In this document: positions 54,643-64,000 of the stretch, piece by piece
Layout: each line of letters starts with the position of its first letter
How positions within the stretch are numbered: position 1 is the stretch's first letter
NCBI RefSeq assembly: GCF_014268935.2
Contig: NZ_JABWRJ020000003.1
Span: forward strand, 186,001-250,000
Direction: 5' to 3'
Length of the DNA stretch: 64,000 nt
Source of the DNA: Pseudomonas peradeniyensis
Lineage (GTDB): Bacteria > Pseudomonadota > Gammaproteobacteria > Pseudomonadales > Pseudomonadaceae
The notes under the pieces: model-generated
What the model was told of the DNA's origin: nothing
Databases searched by the model: none
What the model saw: the letters and a program-made list of their open reading frames with translations, nothing else
Program-made: the position numbers and the translations under genes

Positions 54643-56613
54643 ATGAGCCAGGACCCTACCGACCAGAGCCGCCGCAAGTTCCTCGCCACCAGCACCGTGC
54701 TCGGTGCCGCCGGCGCGCTGTGGAGCGCATTGCCGTTCACCGATTCCGCCCATGCCGCCCTTTCAGGAGATCCCATGTCCGCCGACCTCATCTTGTTCAA
54801 TGGCAAGTTGCACACCGTTGACCGCGAGAAGCCCACCGCCAGCGCCGTGGCCATCAAGGATGGCAAGTTCCTCGCCGTGGGCAGCGACGCCGAAGCCATG
54901 GCCCACAAAGGGACCGCCACGCAGATCATCGATCTCAAGCAGCGCACGGTGATCCCCGGCCTCAATGACTCGCACCTGCACCTGATCCGCGGTGGCCTGA
55001 ACTACAACCTAGAACTGCGCTGGGAAGGCGTGCCGTCGCTGGCCGACGCCCTGCGCATGCTCAAGGACCAGGCCGAGCGCACGCCGACCCCGCAGTGGGT
55101 GCGCGTGGTCGGCGGCTGGAACGAGTTCCAGTTCGCCGAGAAACGCATGCCCACGCTGGAAGAGATCAACCAGGCCGCGCCGGACACCCCGGTGTTCCTG
55201 CTGCACCTCTACGACCGTGCGCTGCTCAACCGCGCCGCGCTCAAGGCGGTGGGCTACACCAAGGAAACCCCCAATCCGCCGGGCGGCGAGATCCAGCGCG
55301 ACAAGTTCGGCAATCCCACCGGCATGCTCATCGCCCGACCCAACGCCACCATTCTCTACGCCACCCTGGCCAAGGGGCCGAAGCTGCCACTGGAGTACCA
55401 GGTCAACTCCACCCGCCAGTTCATGCGCGAGCTCAACCGCCTCGGCCTGACCAGCGCCATCGATGCCGGCGGCGGCTACCAGAACTACCCGGATGACTAC
55501 CAGGTGATCCAGGAGCTGGCCAACAACGACCAGCTGACCGTGCGCATCGCCTACAACCTGTTCACCCAGAAGCCCAAGGAAGAACTGGCCGACTTCAAGA
55601 ACTGGACGCAGAAGGTCAAGCCGGGCGATGGCAACGACTTCTTCCGCCACAACGGCGCCGGCGAGATGCTGGTGTTCTCCGCCGCCGACTTCGAGGACTT
55701 CCTCGAACCGCGTCCGGACCTGCCGCAGACCATGGAGCAGGAGCTGGAGCCGGTGGTGCGCCACCTGGTCGAGCAGCGCTGGCCGTTCCGCCTGCACGCC
55801 ACCTACGACGAGTCGATCTCGCGCATGCTCGACGTGTTCGAGAAGGTCAACCGCGACATCCCGTTCAATGGCCTGCCATGGTTCTTCGACCATGCCGAAA
55901 CCATCACCCCGCAGAACATCGAGCGGGTCCGGGCACTGGGCGGTGGCATCGCCATCCAGGACCGCATGGCCTTCCAGGGTGAGTACTTCGTCGACCGCTA
56001 TGGCGCCAAGGCCGCCGAACACACCCCGCCGATCAAGCGCATGCTCGACATGGGCGTGCCGGTGGGGGCGGGTACCGATGCTACCCGGGTGTCCAGCTAC
56101 AACCCGTGGACTTCGCTGTACTGGATGGTCAGCGGCAAGACCGTCGGCGGGCTGGAACTGTATCCGGAGGGCCTGAGCCGCGAGACCGCGCTGCAGCTGT
56201 TCACCCATGGCAGCGCCTGGTTTTCCAGCGAGCAGGGCAAGAAGGGGCAGATCAAGGTCGGTCAGCTGGCCGACCTGGCGGCGCTGTCGCTGGATTTCTT
56301 CAGCGTTGATGAAGAGGCGATCAAGGGCATCGAGTCGGTGCTGACCATCGTCGACGGCAAGGTGGTGTACGGCGCCGCCGAGTTCGACAAGCTGGGCCCT
56401 GCGCAGGTGCCGGTGTTGCCGGAGTGGTCGCCGGTGGCCAAGGTGCCGGGGCACTGGCGCGCCGGTGCGCCGATGGCGGTGGCGCTGCACCAGTGCGTCG
56501 GGCCGTGCGGGGTGCATGCCCACAGTCATGAGAAGGCGCGGCATTCCAGTGTGCCGGTGAGCGATTACCAGGGCTTCTGGGGTGCGCTGGGTTGTTCCTG
56601 CTTCGCGTTCTGA
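54643..56613 (+). CDS. Tat-exported amidohydrolase family 3 (YtcJ-like)
   Basis: A 656-residue metal-dependent hydrolase. The N-terminus has a twin-arginine signal (SRRKFLATSTVLGAAGALWS). The amidohydrolase core follows: ADLILFNGKLHTVDRE, the metal motif GLNDSHLHL, His in FRLHATYDESI, His in FFDHAETI and the closing Asp in GAGTDATRV. The last about 60 residues have several Cys and His (HQCVGPCGVHAHSHEKARH), unusual and possibly metal-binding. The substrate is unknown. It is third in the YcaC-ABM group and convergent with a LysR gene. Confidence 0.87.
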   Translation: MSQDPTDQSRRKFLATSTVLGAAGALWSALPFTDSAHAALSGDPMSADLILFNGKLHTVDREKPTASAVAIKDGKFLAVGSDAEAMAHKGTATQIIDLKQRTVIPGLNDSHLHLIRGGLNYNLELRWEGVPSLADALRMLKDQAERTPTPQWVRVVGGWNEFQFAEKRMPTLEEINQAAPDTPVFLLHLYDRALLNRAALKAVGYTKETPNPPGGEIQRDKFGNPTGMLIARPNATILYATLAKGPKLPLEYQVNSTRQFMRELNRLGLTSAIDAGGGYQNYPDDYQVIQELANNDQLTVRIAYNLFTQKPKEELADFKNWTQKVKPGDGNDFFRHNGAGEMLVFSAADFEDFLEPRPDLPQTMEQELEPVVRHLVEQRWPFRLHATYDESISRMLDVFEKVNRDIPFNGLPWFFDHAETITPQNIERVRALGGGIAIQDRMAFQGEYFVDRYGAKAAEHTPPIKRMLDMGVPVGAGTDATRVSSYNPWTSLYWMVSGKTVGGLELYPEGLSRETALQLFTHGSAWFSSEQGKKGQIKVGQLADLAALSLDFFSVDEEAIKGIESVLTIVDGKVVYGAAEFDKLGPAQVPVLPEWSPVAKVPGHWRAGAPMAVALHQCVGPCGVHAHSHEKARHSSVPVSDYQGFWGALGCSCFAF

Positions 56614-56620
56614 TGGCCTG

Positions 56621-56701
56621 ATCGCGGGGCAAGCCCGCTCCCACCGAGACTACAGGGCTTCGTGGGAGCGGCGATGCGGCGGCCCGACTTGCCCCGCGAT
56701 G
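56621..56701. repeat. REP pair with an enlarged arm
   Basis: GATCGCGGGGCAAGCCCGCT faces an arm in which GGAGCGGGCTTGCCCC is replaced by a longer GGAGCGGCGATGCGGCGGCCCGACTTG run, split here as GGAGCGGCGATGCGG then CGGCCCGACTTGCCCC. The same longer version occurs in both arms at 60923. Confidence 0.8.
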
Positions 56702-56706
56702 GCGTA

Positions 56707-57618
56707 CTACGCCATGTCGCTGATGGCGAACTCCTCCGCCAGATGATCGATCAACGACCGCACCGACGGCAGCAACCCGCGCCGCGACGGGAAGATCGCA
56801 TGCACGATGCCGCAACGCGGATGCCAGCCTGGTAGCATCTCCACCAGCCGCCCCGCCGCCAGGTCCTCGCGCACCGCCACCCTGGGCAGGTGCGCAATCC
56901 CCACGCCCGCCACCACGAAATGCCGCAGTGCGAACAGGTCGTCGGTGACCATCCGTGGTTTGTGCGGGATCACCAGGCTGCGGCTCATGTCCTCACCCTG
57001 GAACAGCTCCCACTGGTATTCACGCTGGGCGCCGCCCCAATGGACGCTGGGTAGCTCGCTGAGCTGCTGCGGATCAAAGCCTTGCGCAAGCTGTTCGAGG
57101 AACGACGGGTGGCCGACCAGGCATTGGGTGCTGTTGCTCAGCACCTTCATCACCATGTCGGTGTTCTCCAGCGGCGGGAAGCGCACCCGCAGCGCAACGT
57201 CAAAGCCCTCATGCAGCAGGTCGACGCGGCGGTTGGTGCTTTCGATGAACAGCTCCACCTGCGGGTACTTGAGCATGTAGCGGGTCAGCATCGGCCCGAC
57301 CCAGGAGTTGAGCAGGGTGGTCGGGCAGCTGATGCGCACCAGCCCGCGTGGCTCACTGCGGTTGCGCTCGATGATTTCGGCGGCGCCCTCGGCCTCCACG
57401 CGCATGGCCAGGCAGCGGTTGTAGTAGGCCTGGCCGATCTCGGTCAGCGAGCAGTGCCGGCTGGTGCGGTGCAGCAGGCGCACGCCGAGGCGCTCTTCCA
57501 GATCGGCGATGCGCCGGCTGAGCTTGGACTTGGGCATGTCCAGCGCCCGCCCGGCCGGGGCGAAGCCACCGTGCTCGACCACCTGGGTGAAGTAGTAGAG
57601 GGAGTTGAGGTCTTCCAA
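56707..57618 (-). CDS. LysR-family regulator
   Basis: A 303-residue regulator of the group typified by MEDLNSLYYFTQVVEHGGF at the N-terminus. The helix-turn-helix (APAGRALDMPKSKLSRRIADLEERLGVRLLHR in two helices) and effector domain (RISCPTTLLNSWVGPML onward) are complete. It is convergent with the amidohydrolase gene. The related regulators often control detoxification genes; whether it controls the neighbouring YcaC-ABM-amidohydrolase set is only a possibility. Confidence 0.88.
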   Translation of the reverse strand: MEDLNSLYYFTQVVEHGGFAPAGRALDMPKSKLSRRIADLEERLGVRLLHRTSRHCSLTEIGQAYYNRCLAMRVEAEGAAEIIERNRSEPRGLVRISCPTTLLNSWVGPMLTRYMLKYPQVELFIESTNRRVDLLHEGFDVALRVRFPPLENTDMVMKVLSNSTQCLVGHPSFLEQLAQGFDPQQLSELPSVHWGGAQREYQWELFQGEDMSRSLVIPHKPRMVTDDLFALRHFVVAGVGIAHLPRVAVREDLAAGRLVEMLPGWHPRCGIVHAIFPSRRGLLPSVRSLIDHLAEEFAISDMA

Positions 57619-57700
57619 GAGCGGTCTCCGCGACGGGGCAGGGGGTGGTTCGCAGTCTACCGGGTGGTGGGGCGGAGGTGCAGGGCGACAGCTTTGTGGC

Positions 57701-57966
57701 GCCTATGAGATCGAGCGCCGCCCGCGCGGCGCATCGCGGATGAATCCGCTCCTACATTTGTTGCAACGTGGCCATGCCTGATAGGCCATGGTTGTAAGCC
57801 TTGTGCGCTCGACCCGATGTTTTGGTGGGCATTGCTGCCGCCCCACCTGCCTCAAGCCTTGCGCCAAGGCTGACAACCATGGCCTGACAGGTTCGGTACG
57901 TTGCAACAGATGTAGGAGCGGATTCATCCGCGATGCGCCGCGCGGGCGGCGCTCGATCTGATAGGC
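57701..57966. repeat. 266-bp palindromic element, copy 2
   Basis: Starts GCCTATGAGATCGAGCGCCG and ends with its inverted form CTCGATCTGATAGGC. Arms of about 60 bp are nearly perfect inverted repeats and weaker pairing continues to about 95 bp. Centre orientation is opposite to copy 1 and the same as copy 3. It fills most of the gap between the LysR and DUF6124 genes. Confidence 0.88.
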
Positions 57967-58015
57967 GCTGCAAGGCCATCGGCAAGCGCTTGGCGGCCCT
58001 CATGCGATCTGCTTC

Positions 58016-58300
58016 TCAGGACGACTCGATTCCCTCCAGCATCGCTTCCGTCAGGCCTTCGGCCATCTCGATGCCATGCAGGCTGGCCCATAGCAGGCTC
58101 CTGCCGGTTTCATCCATATGCTCCAGCGCCTTGTAGCCGACGTTGTAGGCACTGCGCAGGTACTCGGCGACATGCACCAGGGCGTCGTGGGCGTTGATAT
58201 TGGGGTTGACCGCGAACAGCGGTGGGTGGCCGGCGTCGCATTTGCCGAAGGGGTGGTGGCGGGTGTCGGGGAGGGGTGGGTCGGGGACGATTTTTTTCAT
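58016..58300 (-). CDS. DUF6124 (formerly DUF3077) small protein
   Basis: A 94-residue soluble protein starting MKKIVPDPPLPDTRHHPFGKCD. The core FAVNPNINAHDALVHVAEYLRS and the C-terminal SLLWASLHGIEMAEGLTEAML match DUF6124/DUF3077, a Pseudomonas family present in many paralogues per genome and of unknown function. It is predicted all-helical after residue 35. It is enclosed by two copies of the 266-bp element and preceded by a structured region. Confidence 0.85.
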   Translation of the reverse strand: MKKIVPDPPLPDTRHHPFGKCDAGHPPLFAVNPNINAHDALVHVAEYLRSAYNVGYKALEHMDETGRSLLWASLHGIEMAEGLTEAMLEGIESS

Positions 58301-58336
58301 TGCAGTGATCCTCTAAGGGTTGAACCGCAACCGTCC

Positions 58337-58459
58337 GTTTCCACGCAGAGGGTGGCAGTCGTACGCGGGGTGGAAACCGGTTAGAGGTCAACCCGGCAGG
58401 CCAGGCGGCCTCCCGCGCACAACTGCCATTAAAGGCAATAACCCTAACCGGATTTCCAC
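58337..58459 (-). other. Structured region upstream of the DUF6124 gene
   Basis: Three segments can pair in alternative ways: GTTTCCAC (58337-58344), GTGGAAACCGGTTAG (58370-58384) and CTAACCGGATTTCCAC (58444-58459). The middle one is complementary to both outer ones. The enclosed part also has GCC-ATTAAA-GGC. It lies 37-160 nt upstream of the DUF6124 start on the transcribed side. No known riboswitch was recognised. Confidence 0.5.
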
Positions 58460-58685
58460 GTCCGATCGCTGAACCGACAGCGACCCGGTCAGCCTAGAGG
58501 GCATGATTTCCCCGGACAATCAGAAGGGGATCGACAGACTTTGTAGGGTATTTCCTTGGGTGTAGGTTGCCCAGCGAGAAAATTCTTCAGGGGCTGTGGG
58601 AGTTATCTGATGATATTGAGTGCGCGCGGTTTTCACCGGTGATCTTGAGTAATGGCCACCAGGTGTAAGCCTGTAGGTCTATGGC

Positions 58686-58951
58686 GCCTATCAGATCGAG
58701 CGCCGCCCGCGCGGCGCATCGCGGATGAATCCGCTCCTACATTTGTTGCAACGTGGCCATGTCTGATAGGCCACGGTTGTCAGCCTTGGGGGCTCGACGC
58801 GGTTTTTCGGTGGGCATTGCTGCCGCCCCACCTGTCTCAAGCCTTGCGCCAAGGCGGGCAACCATGGCCTGACAGGTTCGGTACGTTGCAACAAATGTAG
58901 GAGCGGATTCATCCGCGATGCGCCGCGCGGGCGGCGCTCGATCTCATGGGC
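58686..58951. repeat. 266-bp palindromic element, copy 3
   Basis: Starts GCCTATCAGATCGAGCGCCG and ends GCTCGATCTCATGGGC. Same length and orientation as copy 2, 719 bp away from it, so the two form direct repeats around the DUF6124 gene. It ends 33 bp before the stop of the CPA2 antiporter gene. Confidence 0.88.
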
Positions 58952-58983
58952 GAAATAATCCTCGAGACATGCACATGAGGCCC

Positions 58984-60771
58984 TCAATCCTCATCCGACG
59001 CAAACAACCGCTCCAGCTCCACCCGCGCCTCCTTGGCCGTCTGCATCACCTTGGCCCGGTCGTCGCGCACATGCCCCTGAGCCTCCAGCACCTGCTCGTC
59101 ATGCTCGGTGAAGCGGGCGATGCGATCCGCCGCCTGCGCTTCCGTCAGCCCCAGCCCGACCAACGCCCGGCGGCTCATCTCCAGGCTGGAATGGTAAGTC
59201 TCGCGAATCGGCTCGGCGCCCACGTCCACCAGCTTGTGCACATGCTGGCGGTTGCGCGCCCGGGCGATGACCTTCAGGTGCGGGTACAGGCGCTTGACCC
59301 GCTCGGCCGTGCGGGTGGCGGCCTCGGGGTCGTCGATGGTGATGATCACGTACTCCGCATCGCCGACCTTGGCCGCATGCAGCACCTCGGTGCGCGACGG
59401 ATCGCCGTAGAACACCGGCACCTGCTCGAACATGCGGGTCATCTCGATGGTGTCCACCGAGGTTTCCAGGGCGACGAAGGGGATCTTCTGCGCCCGCAGG
59501 ATGCGCGCCACGATCTGGCCCATGCGGCCCATGCCGACGATCACCACCCGTGGCGTGCCGGCGTCGATCTGCGTGTACTGCTCGGGCACTTCCCGGGCGG
59601 GTTGCGGACGCTTGAGGGCGCGGGCGCAGCCGATCATCAGCAGCGGGGTGAGGGCCATCGACAGGGTGATGGTCATCAGCAGCAGGTCGTAGGTCAGGGT
59701 GTCGAACAGGCCCTGGTCCTTGCCCAGTTTGAACACCACGAAGGCAAATTCGCCACCGGCCGCCAGCACCATGCCCAGGCGCAGGGCGCTGGCGCTGTTG
59801 AGGCCCCCGGCGATGCGGCCGACGCCGATCAGCAGCAGCAGTTTCACCGCGATCAACAGCACGGTCATGCCCAGCAGCACCAGCGGCATCTCCAGCAGCA
59901 GACGCAGGTTGGCGCCCATGCCGACGCTGATGAAGAACAGCCCCAGCAGCAGGCCCTTGAACGGTTCGATCTGCGCTTCCAGCTCGTGGCGGTACTCGGA
60001 GTCGGCCAGCAACAGGCCGGCGAGGAAGGCGCCCAGGGCCATGGAAATACCGGCTTCCTCCATCAGCCAGGCAGTGCCGATCACCACCAGCAACGCGGTG
60101 GCGGTGGACACCTCCGGCAGGCCGGTGCGGGCGACGGTGCGAAACAGCGGGCGCAGCAGGTAGCGGCCGCCGACGATGACGATGGCGATGCTGGCGAACA
60201 CCTTCAGGCCATGCTCGAAGCTGTCGCCTTGGCTGGTGTCCGGGCCGCTGGCGGCCAGCAGCGGCACCAGGGCGATCAGCGGGATCGCGGCGATGTCCTG
60301 GAACAGCAGGATGGCGAAGGCCAGGCGGCCGTGGGGCGCGTTGAGCTGCTTGCTCTCGGCCAGGCTCTGCAGGCCCAGGGCGGTGGACGACAGCGCCAGA
60401 CCCAGGCCGAGCACGATGGCCGCCGGCAGGCTTTGACTGAAACCGAACAGGGCGATGGCGCCGAGCGCCGCGCCGGTCAGGACCACCTGCGCGGTGCCGA
60501 CGCCGAACACCGACTTGCGCATCAGCCACAGGCGCCGGGGCGACAGCTCCAGGCCGATGATGAACAGCAGCAGGACAACGCCCAGCTCGGAGATGTGCGC
60601 GACGCTCTCGGTGTCGCGGATCAGCCCCAGGGCCTGCGGGCCGATGGCCACGCCGGCTAGCAAGTAGCCGAGCACGGCGCCCAGTTGCAGGCGCTTGGCC
60701 AGGGGCACGGCGACCACGGCGGCGAGGAGGAAGATGACGGCGGTTTGTAGAAGGCTGCCTTCGTGTGGCAT
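58984..60771 (-). CDS. CPA2 cation:proton antiporter, KefB/KefC-like with TrkA-N domain
   Basis: A 595-residue transporter from the ATG at 60771 (MPHEGSLLQTAVIFLL), preceded by AAGGAG; the longer start at 60813 lacks support. Twelve to thirteen membrane helices span residues 8-375; the ion site is LLFQDIAAIPL (Gln-Asp, Kef type) and FFISVGMGANL. A cytoplasmic RCK/TrkA-N domain follows with the nucleotide motif VVIVGMGRMGQIVARIL (about 405-520) and a charged tail. It resembles glutathione-gated potassium efflux systems; no KefF/G partner gene is adjacent. Confidence 0.9.
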   Translation of the reverse strand: MPHEGSLLQTAVIFLLAAVVAVPLAKRLQLGAVLGYLLAGVAIGPQALGLIRDTESVAHISELGVVLLLFIIGLELSPRRLWLMRKSVFGVGTAQVVLTGAALGAIALFGFSQSLPAAIVLGLGLALSSTALGLQSLAESKQLNAPHGRLAFAILLFQDIAAIPLIALVPLLAASGPDTSQGDSFEHGLKVFASIAIVIVGGRYLLRPLFRTVARTGLPEVSTATALLVVIGTAWLMEEAGISMALGAFLAGLLLADSEYRHELEAQIEPFKGLLLGLFFISVGMGANLRLLLEMPLVLLGMTVLLIAVKLLLLIGVGRIAGGLNSASALRLGMVLAAGGEFAFVVFKLGKDQGLFDTLTYDLLLMTITLSMALTPLLMIGCARALKRPQPAREVPEQYTQIDAGTPRVVIVGMGRMGQIVARILRAQKIPFVALETSVDTIEMTRMFEQVPVFYGDPSRTEVLHAAKVGDAEYVIITIDDPEAATRTAERVKRLYPHLKVIARARNRQHVHKLVDVGAEPIRETYHSSLEMSRRALVGLGLTEAQAADRIARFTEHDEQVLEAQGHVRDDRAKVMQTAKEARVELERLFASDED

Positions 60772-60922
60772 TGCTCGGACTCCTTGAACTGCGTGCGGCA
60801 GCGTTTGATGCAACAGCTTATGTCATCGATGAAAGAGGCGGGCATTTTCGGGTGGGGAGGGAAACAGGACAATCCTGGGGTTACAGGAAGCAGCGTTCTG
60901 AAAGTAGGACCTTTGCTGAATC

Positions 60923-61019
60923 AATCGCGGGGCAAGTCGGACCGCCGCATCGCCGCTCCCACGAAGGTCTGACACCTTGCGTGGGAGCGGCGATGCGGCG
61001 GCCCGACTTGCCCCGCGAT
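60923..61019. repeat. REP pair, enlarged type
   Basis: Both arms carry the longer sequence: ATCGCGGGGCAAGTCGGACC...CGCTCCCACGAAGG and its inverse GCGTGGGAGCGGCGATGCGG...CTTGCCCCGCGAT. It lies between the CPA2 start and the esterase stop. Confidence 0.85.
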
Positions 61020-61032
61020 GGCGATCGACCAC

Positions 61033-62049
61033 TTATTGCAGATGGGTTTTCAAGGCCTGCGCTGCCTGGTCCATGGCACTGCGCACACTGGGCACGGTGC
61101 TCAGCACGTTGAGCAGGCCGTAGTCATGGATCAGGCCGTTATAGCGTACGGCGGTCACCGGTACCCCGGCGGCGTCCAGCTTACGGGCATAGGCTTCGCC
61201 TTCGTCGCGCAGCACGTCCATCTCGGCGGTCTGCACCAGGGCCGGCGGCAGGCCTTTCAACTGCTCGAGGCTGGCGCGCAGCGGCGAGGCATGGATGTCG
61301 TCGCGCTGGCGCGGGTCGGTGGTGTAGTTGTTCCAGAACCACTGCATCATGTTGCGGGTCAGGAAATGGCCTTCGGCGAACTGGTTATACGACGCGTTGT
61401 TGAAGTTGGCGTCGGTCACCGGCCACAGCAGGGCCTGGAAGCGCACCTTCGGCGTGCCGGCCTCCTTGGCCTTCAGTGCCACCACCGCGGCCATGTTGCC
61501 GCCGACGCTGTTGCCGGCCACCGCCAGGCGGCTGCCGTCCACGCCGATCTCCTTGCCGTGCTCGGCGACCCAGCGGGTGGCGGCATAGGCCTGGTTGATC
61601 GCGGTGGGGAACCTGGCCTCCGGCGATGGCGTGTAGTCGACGTACACCGCCGCGGCGCCGGAACCCACCACCAGGTCACGGATCAGGCGTTCGTGGGTGG
61701 GGTAGTCGCCCAGCACCCAGCCGCCGCCGTGGAAGAACATGAACACTGGCAGTTCACCCGTGGTGCCTTCGGGCCGCACCACGCGGATCTCCAGCGGCTG
61801 GCCATCGGCCTGGATGGTCCGGCGTTCGACGCGGATCCCCGACACATCGACCTTCACCCCGGCCTGGGCACCGCTCAGCACCGCACGGGCATCCTTGGGC
61901 GAGAGGGTTTCAAGCGGCTTGCCGCCACCAGCGGCCAGGGCCTCGAGGAAGCCCTGGGTGGTGTGCTCGACGCCGGGGCTGCCGGCGGCGAAGGCGCTGT
62001 TCACGGCGAGGGCGAGCAGGCCGGCGGTCAGGGTGTGGGACAGTTTCAT
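61033..62049 (-). CDS. Exported alpha/beta hydrolase, hormone-sensitive-lipase type esterase
   Basis: A 338-residue secreted esterase with signal MKLSHTLTAGLLALAVNSAFA. The oxyanion-hole motif FFHGGGWVLGD and the nucleophile elbow AGNSVGGNMAA (Ser in GNSVGG) place it in lipase family IV; Asp in TAEMDVLRDEGE and His in NGLIHDYGLLN complete the triad. A likely role is hydrolysis of short-chain esters in the periplasm or outside. It is 31 nt downstream of the DUF2790 gene on the same strand. Confidence 0.9.
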   Translation of the reverse strand: MKLSHTLTAGLLALAVNSAFAAGSPGVEHTTQGFLEALAAGGGKPLETLSPKDARAVLSGAQAGVKVDVSGIRVERRTIQADGQPLEIRVVRPEGTTGELPVFMFFHGGGWVLGDYPTHERLIRDLVVGSGAAAVYVDYTPSPEARFPTAINQAYAATRWVAEHGKEIGVDGSRLAVAGNSVGGNMAAVVALKAKEAGTPKVRFQALLWPVTDANFNNASYNQFAEGHFLTRNMMQWFWNNYTTDPRQRDDIHASPLRASLEQLKGLPPALVQTAEMDVLRDEGEAYARKLDAAGVPVTAVRYNGLIHDYGLLNVLSTVPSVRSAMDQAAQALKTHLQ

Positions 62050-62080
62050 GTTCTAGCTCCTTTAGGGTTCGAGCGGTGGC

Positions 62081-62332
62081 TCAGTTCTGGTTGGCGAGGA
62101 CGGTGGGTTGCACGTAGCTCACGGCGCGCAGCTGGCCGCTGCTGTCGCGGTAGGTCAGGGTGGCGGTGCTGGCCTGGCCTTGGGCGCTGGTGGGGGCATC
62201 GATGCTGATGACCTTGGCGATGTCCAGGTCCATGCCGTAGCGGTACGGGGTGGCTTCACTGGCGAAGCTGCTGGCGCTGGTGCCGAGGGCCAGGGTGGTG
62301 ACGGTGAGGGCGAAGGCTTTGCGAAGGGTCAT
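62081..62332 (-). CDS. Exported DUF2790 protein
   Basis: An 83-residue secreted protein from the ATG at 62332 (signal MTLRKAFALTVTTLALGTSASSFA), with CGGAGAACG upstream. The mature part (YRYGMDLDIAKVISIDAP, ATLTYRDSSGQLRAVSYVQP) is the DUF2790 domain, a small beta-rich Pseudomonas family often linked to copper or stress regulons; function unknown. It is probably co-transcribed with the esterase. Confidence 0.87.
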   Translation of the reverse strand: MTLRKAFALTVTTLALGTSASSFASEATPYRYGMDLDIAKVISIDAPTSAQGQASTATLTYRDSSGQLRAVSYVQPTVLANQN

Positions 62333-62484
62333 GATCGTTCTCCGGGTTCTGCTGAGTGGGGTTGGCGACTGCTTGCTGCTTGAGTTGAATATTGCGCGCA
62401 AATATTTAGTACGCAAAATATATTTCCGCTATGACGCTGATTGAGTGCGTCTTGGCCCGCTTCTGTGGAAGCGGGCGGGCAGCC

Positions 62485-63972
<1,488 letters not shown>

Positions 63973-64000
63973 GGGCACTCCGTGTTTGCGTGTAAGGGGC

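Overview
The window is chromosomal DNA of a Pseudomonas of the P. putida group. The G+C-rich codon use, the gene order (zur-znuCB/znuA, thrB, polA, engB, cytochrome c4, dsbA, dgcH, ampDh2, kinB-algB), the D-lysine/pipecolate genes and the many 'GGGAGCGGGCTTGCCCCGCGA' type REP palindromes all point there. Almost everything is core or near-core genome. I see no phage, IS element, integrase, tRNA, rRNA or CRISPR.

Layout. 1-5.2 kb: end of a large-subunit catalase (katE, cut by the window edge), a lipoprotein, and the zinc uptake locus, with zur-znuC-znuB divergent from znuA around a Zur-box-like palindrome. 5.2-13.2 kb: thrB, a DUF2782 protein, polA, a Spot 42/ErsA-like sRNA locus with an AlgU-type promoter, engB, two c-type cytochromes, dsbA and an endonuclease/phosphatase-fold protein. 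13.3-22.6 kb: c-di-GMP and envelope-stress block: GGDEF cyclase (dgcH), amidase ampDh2, an EAL phosphodiesterase with a periplasmic CSS-like domain, kinB-algB, and a small cluster ending in a lysozyme inhibitor (Ivy). 22.6-36.3 kb: transport block: gltP with AauR-like boxes, a nucleoside-recognition membrane protein, an MCE/Mla-like lipid transport operon, DUF5924, an M16 peptidase, Na/Pi symporter, TerC and CitMHS.

36.5-43.7 kb: a GFA-family protein, a DUF4105 protein in one operon with three tandem DUF2388 paralogues, a DUF1127 protein behind an unusual ACAGT-rich leader, a MATE pump and a divergent LysR regulator. 43.9-53.0 kb: a Cache chemoreceptor, then the lysine catabolism cluster hglS - LysR - amaB - amaA, which carries pipecolate to 2-aminoadipate and, after transamination, 2-oxoadipate to 2-hydroxyglutarate; then an MscS channel with a cyclic-nucleotide-binding-like domain. 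53.3-57.6 kb: YcaC-type hydrolase, membrane-linked ABM protein, Tat-exported amidohydrolase and a LysR regulator. 57.7-64 kb: two copies of a 266-bp palindromic element flanking a DUF6124 gene and a structured leader, a CPA2 antiporter, an exported esterase, a DUF2790 protein and comM.

The less ordinary observations are the three 266-bp palindromic elements (40.9, 57.7 and 58.7 kb), the alternative-pairing region upstream of the DUF6124 gene, the DUF4105-DUF2388 operon with two separate catalytic-looking motifs, the ACAGT repeat cluster upstream of DUF1127, and the AlgU-type promoter on the sRNA next to polA, in the same window as kinB-algB. I did not find a convincing wholly new multi-gene system; the DUF4105/DUF2388 operon is the best candidate for undescribed biology.
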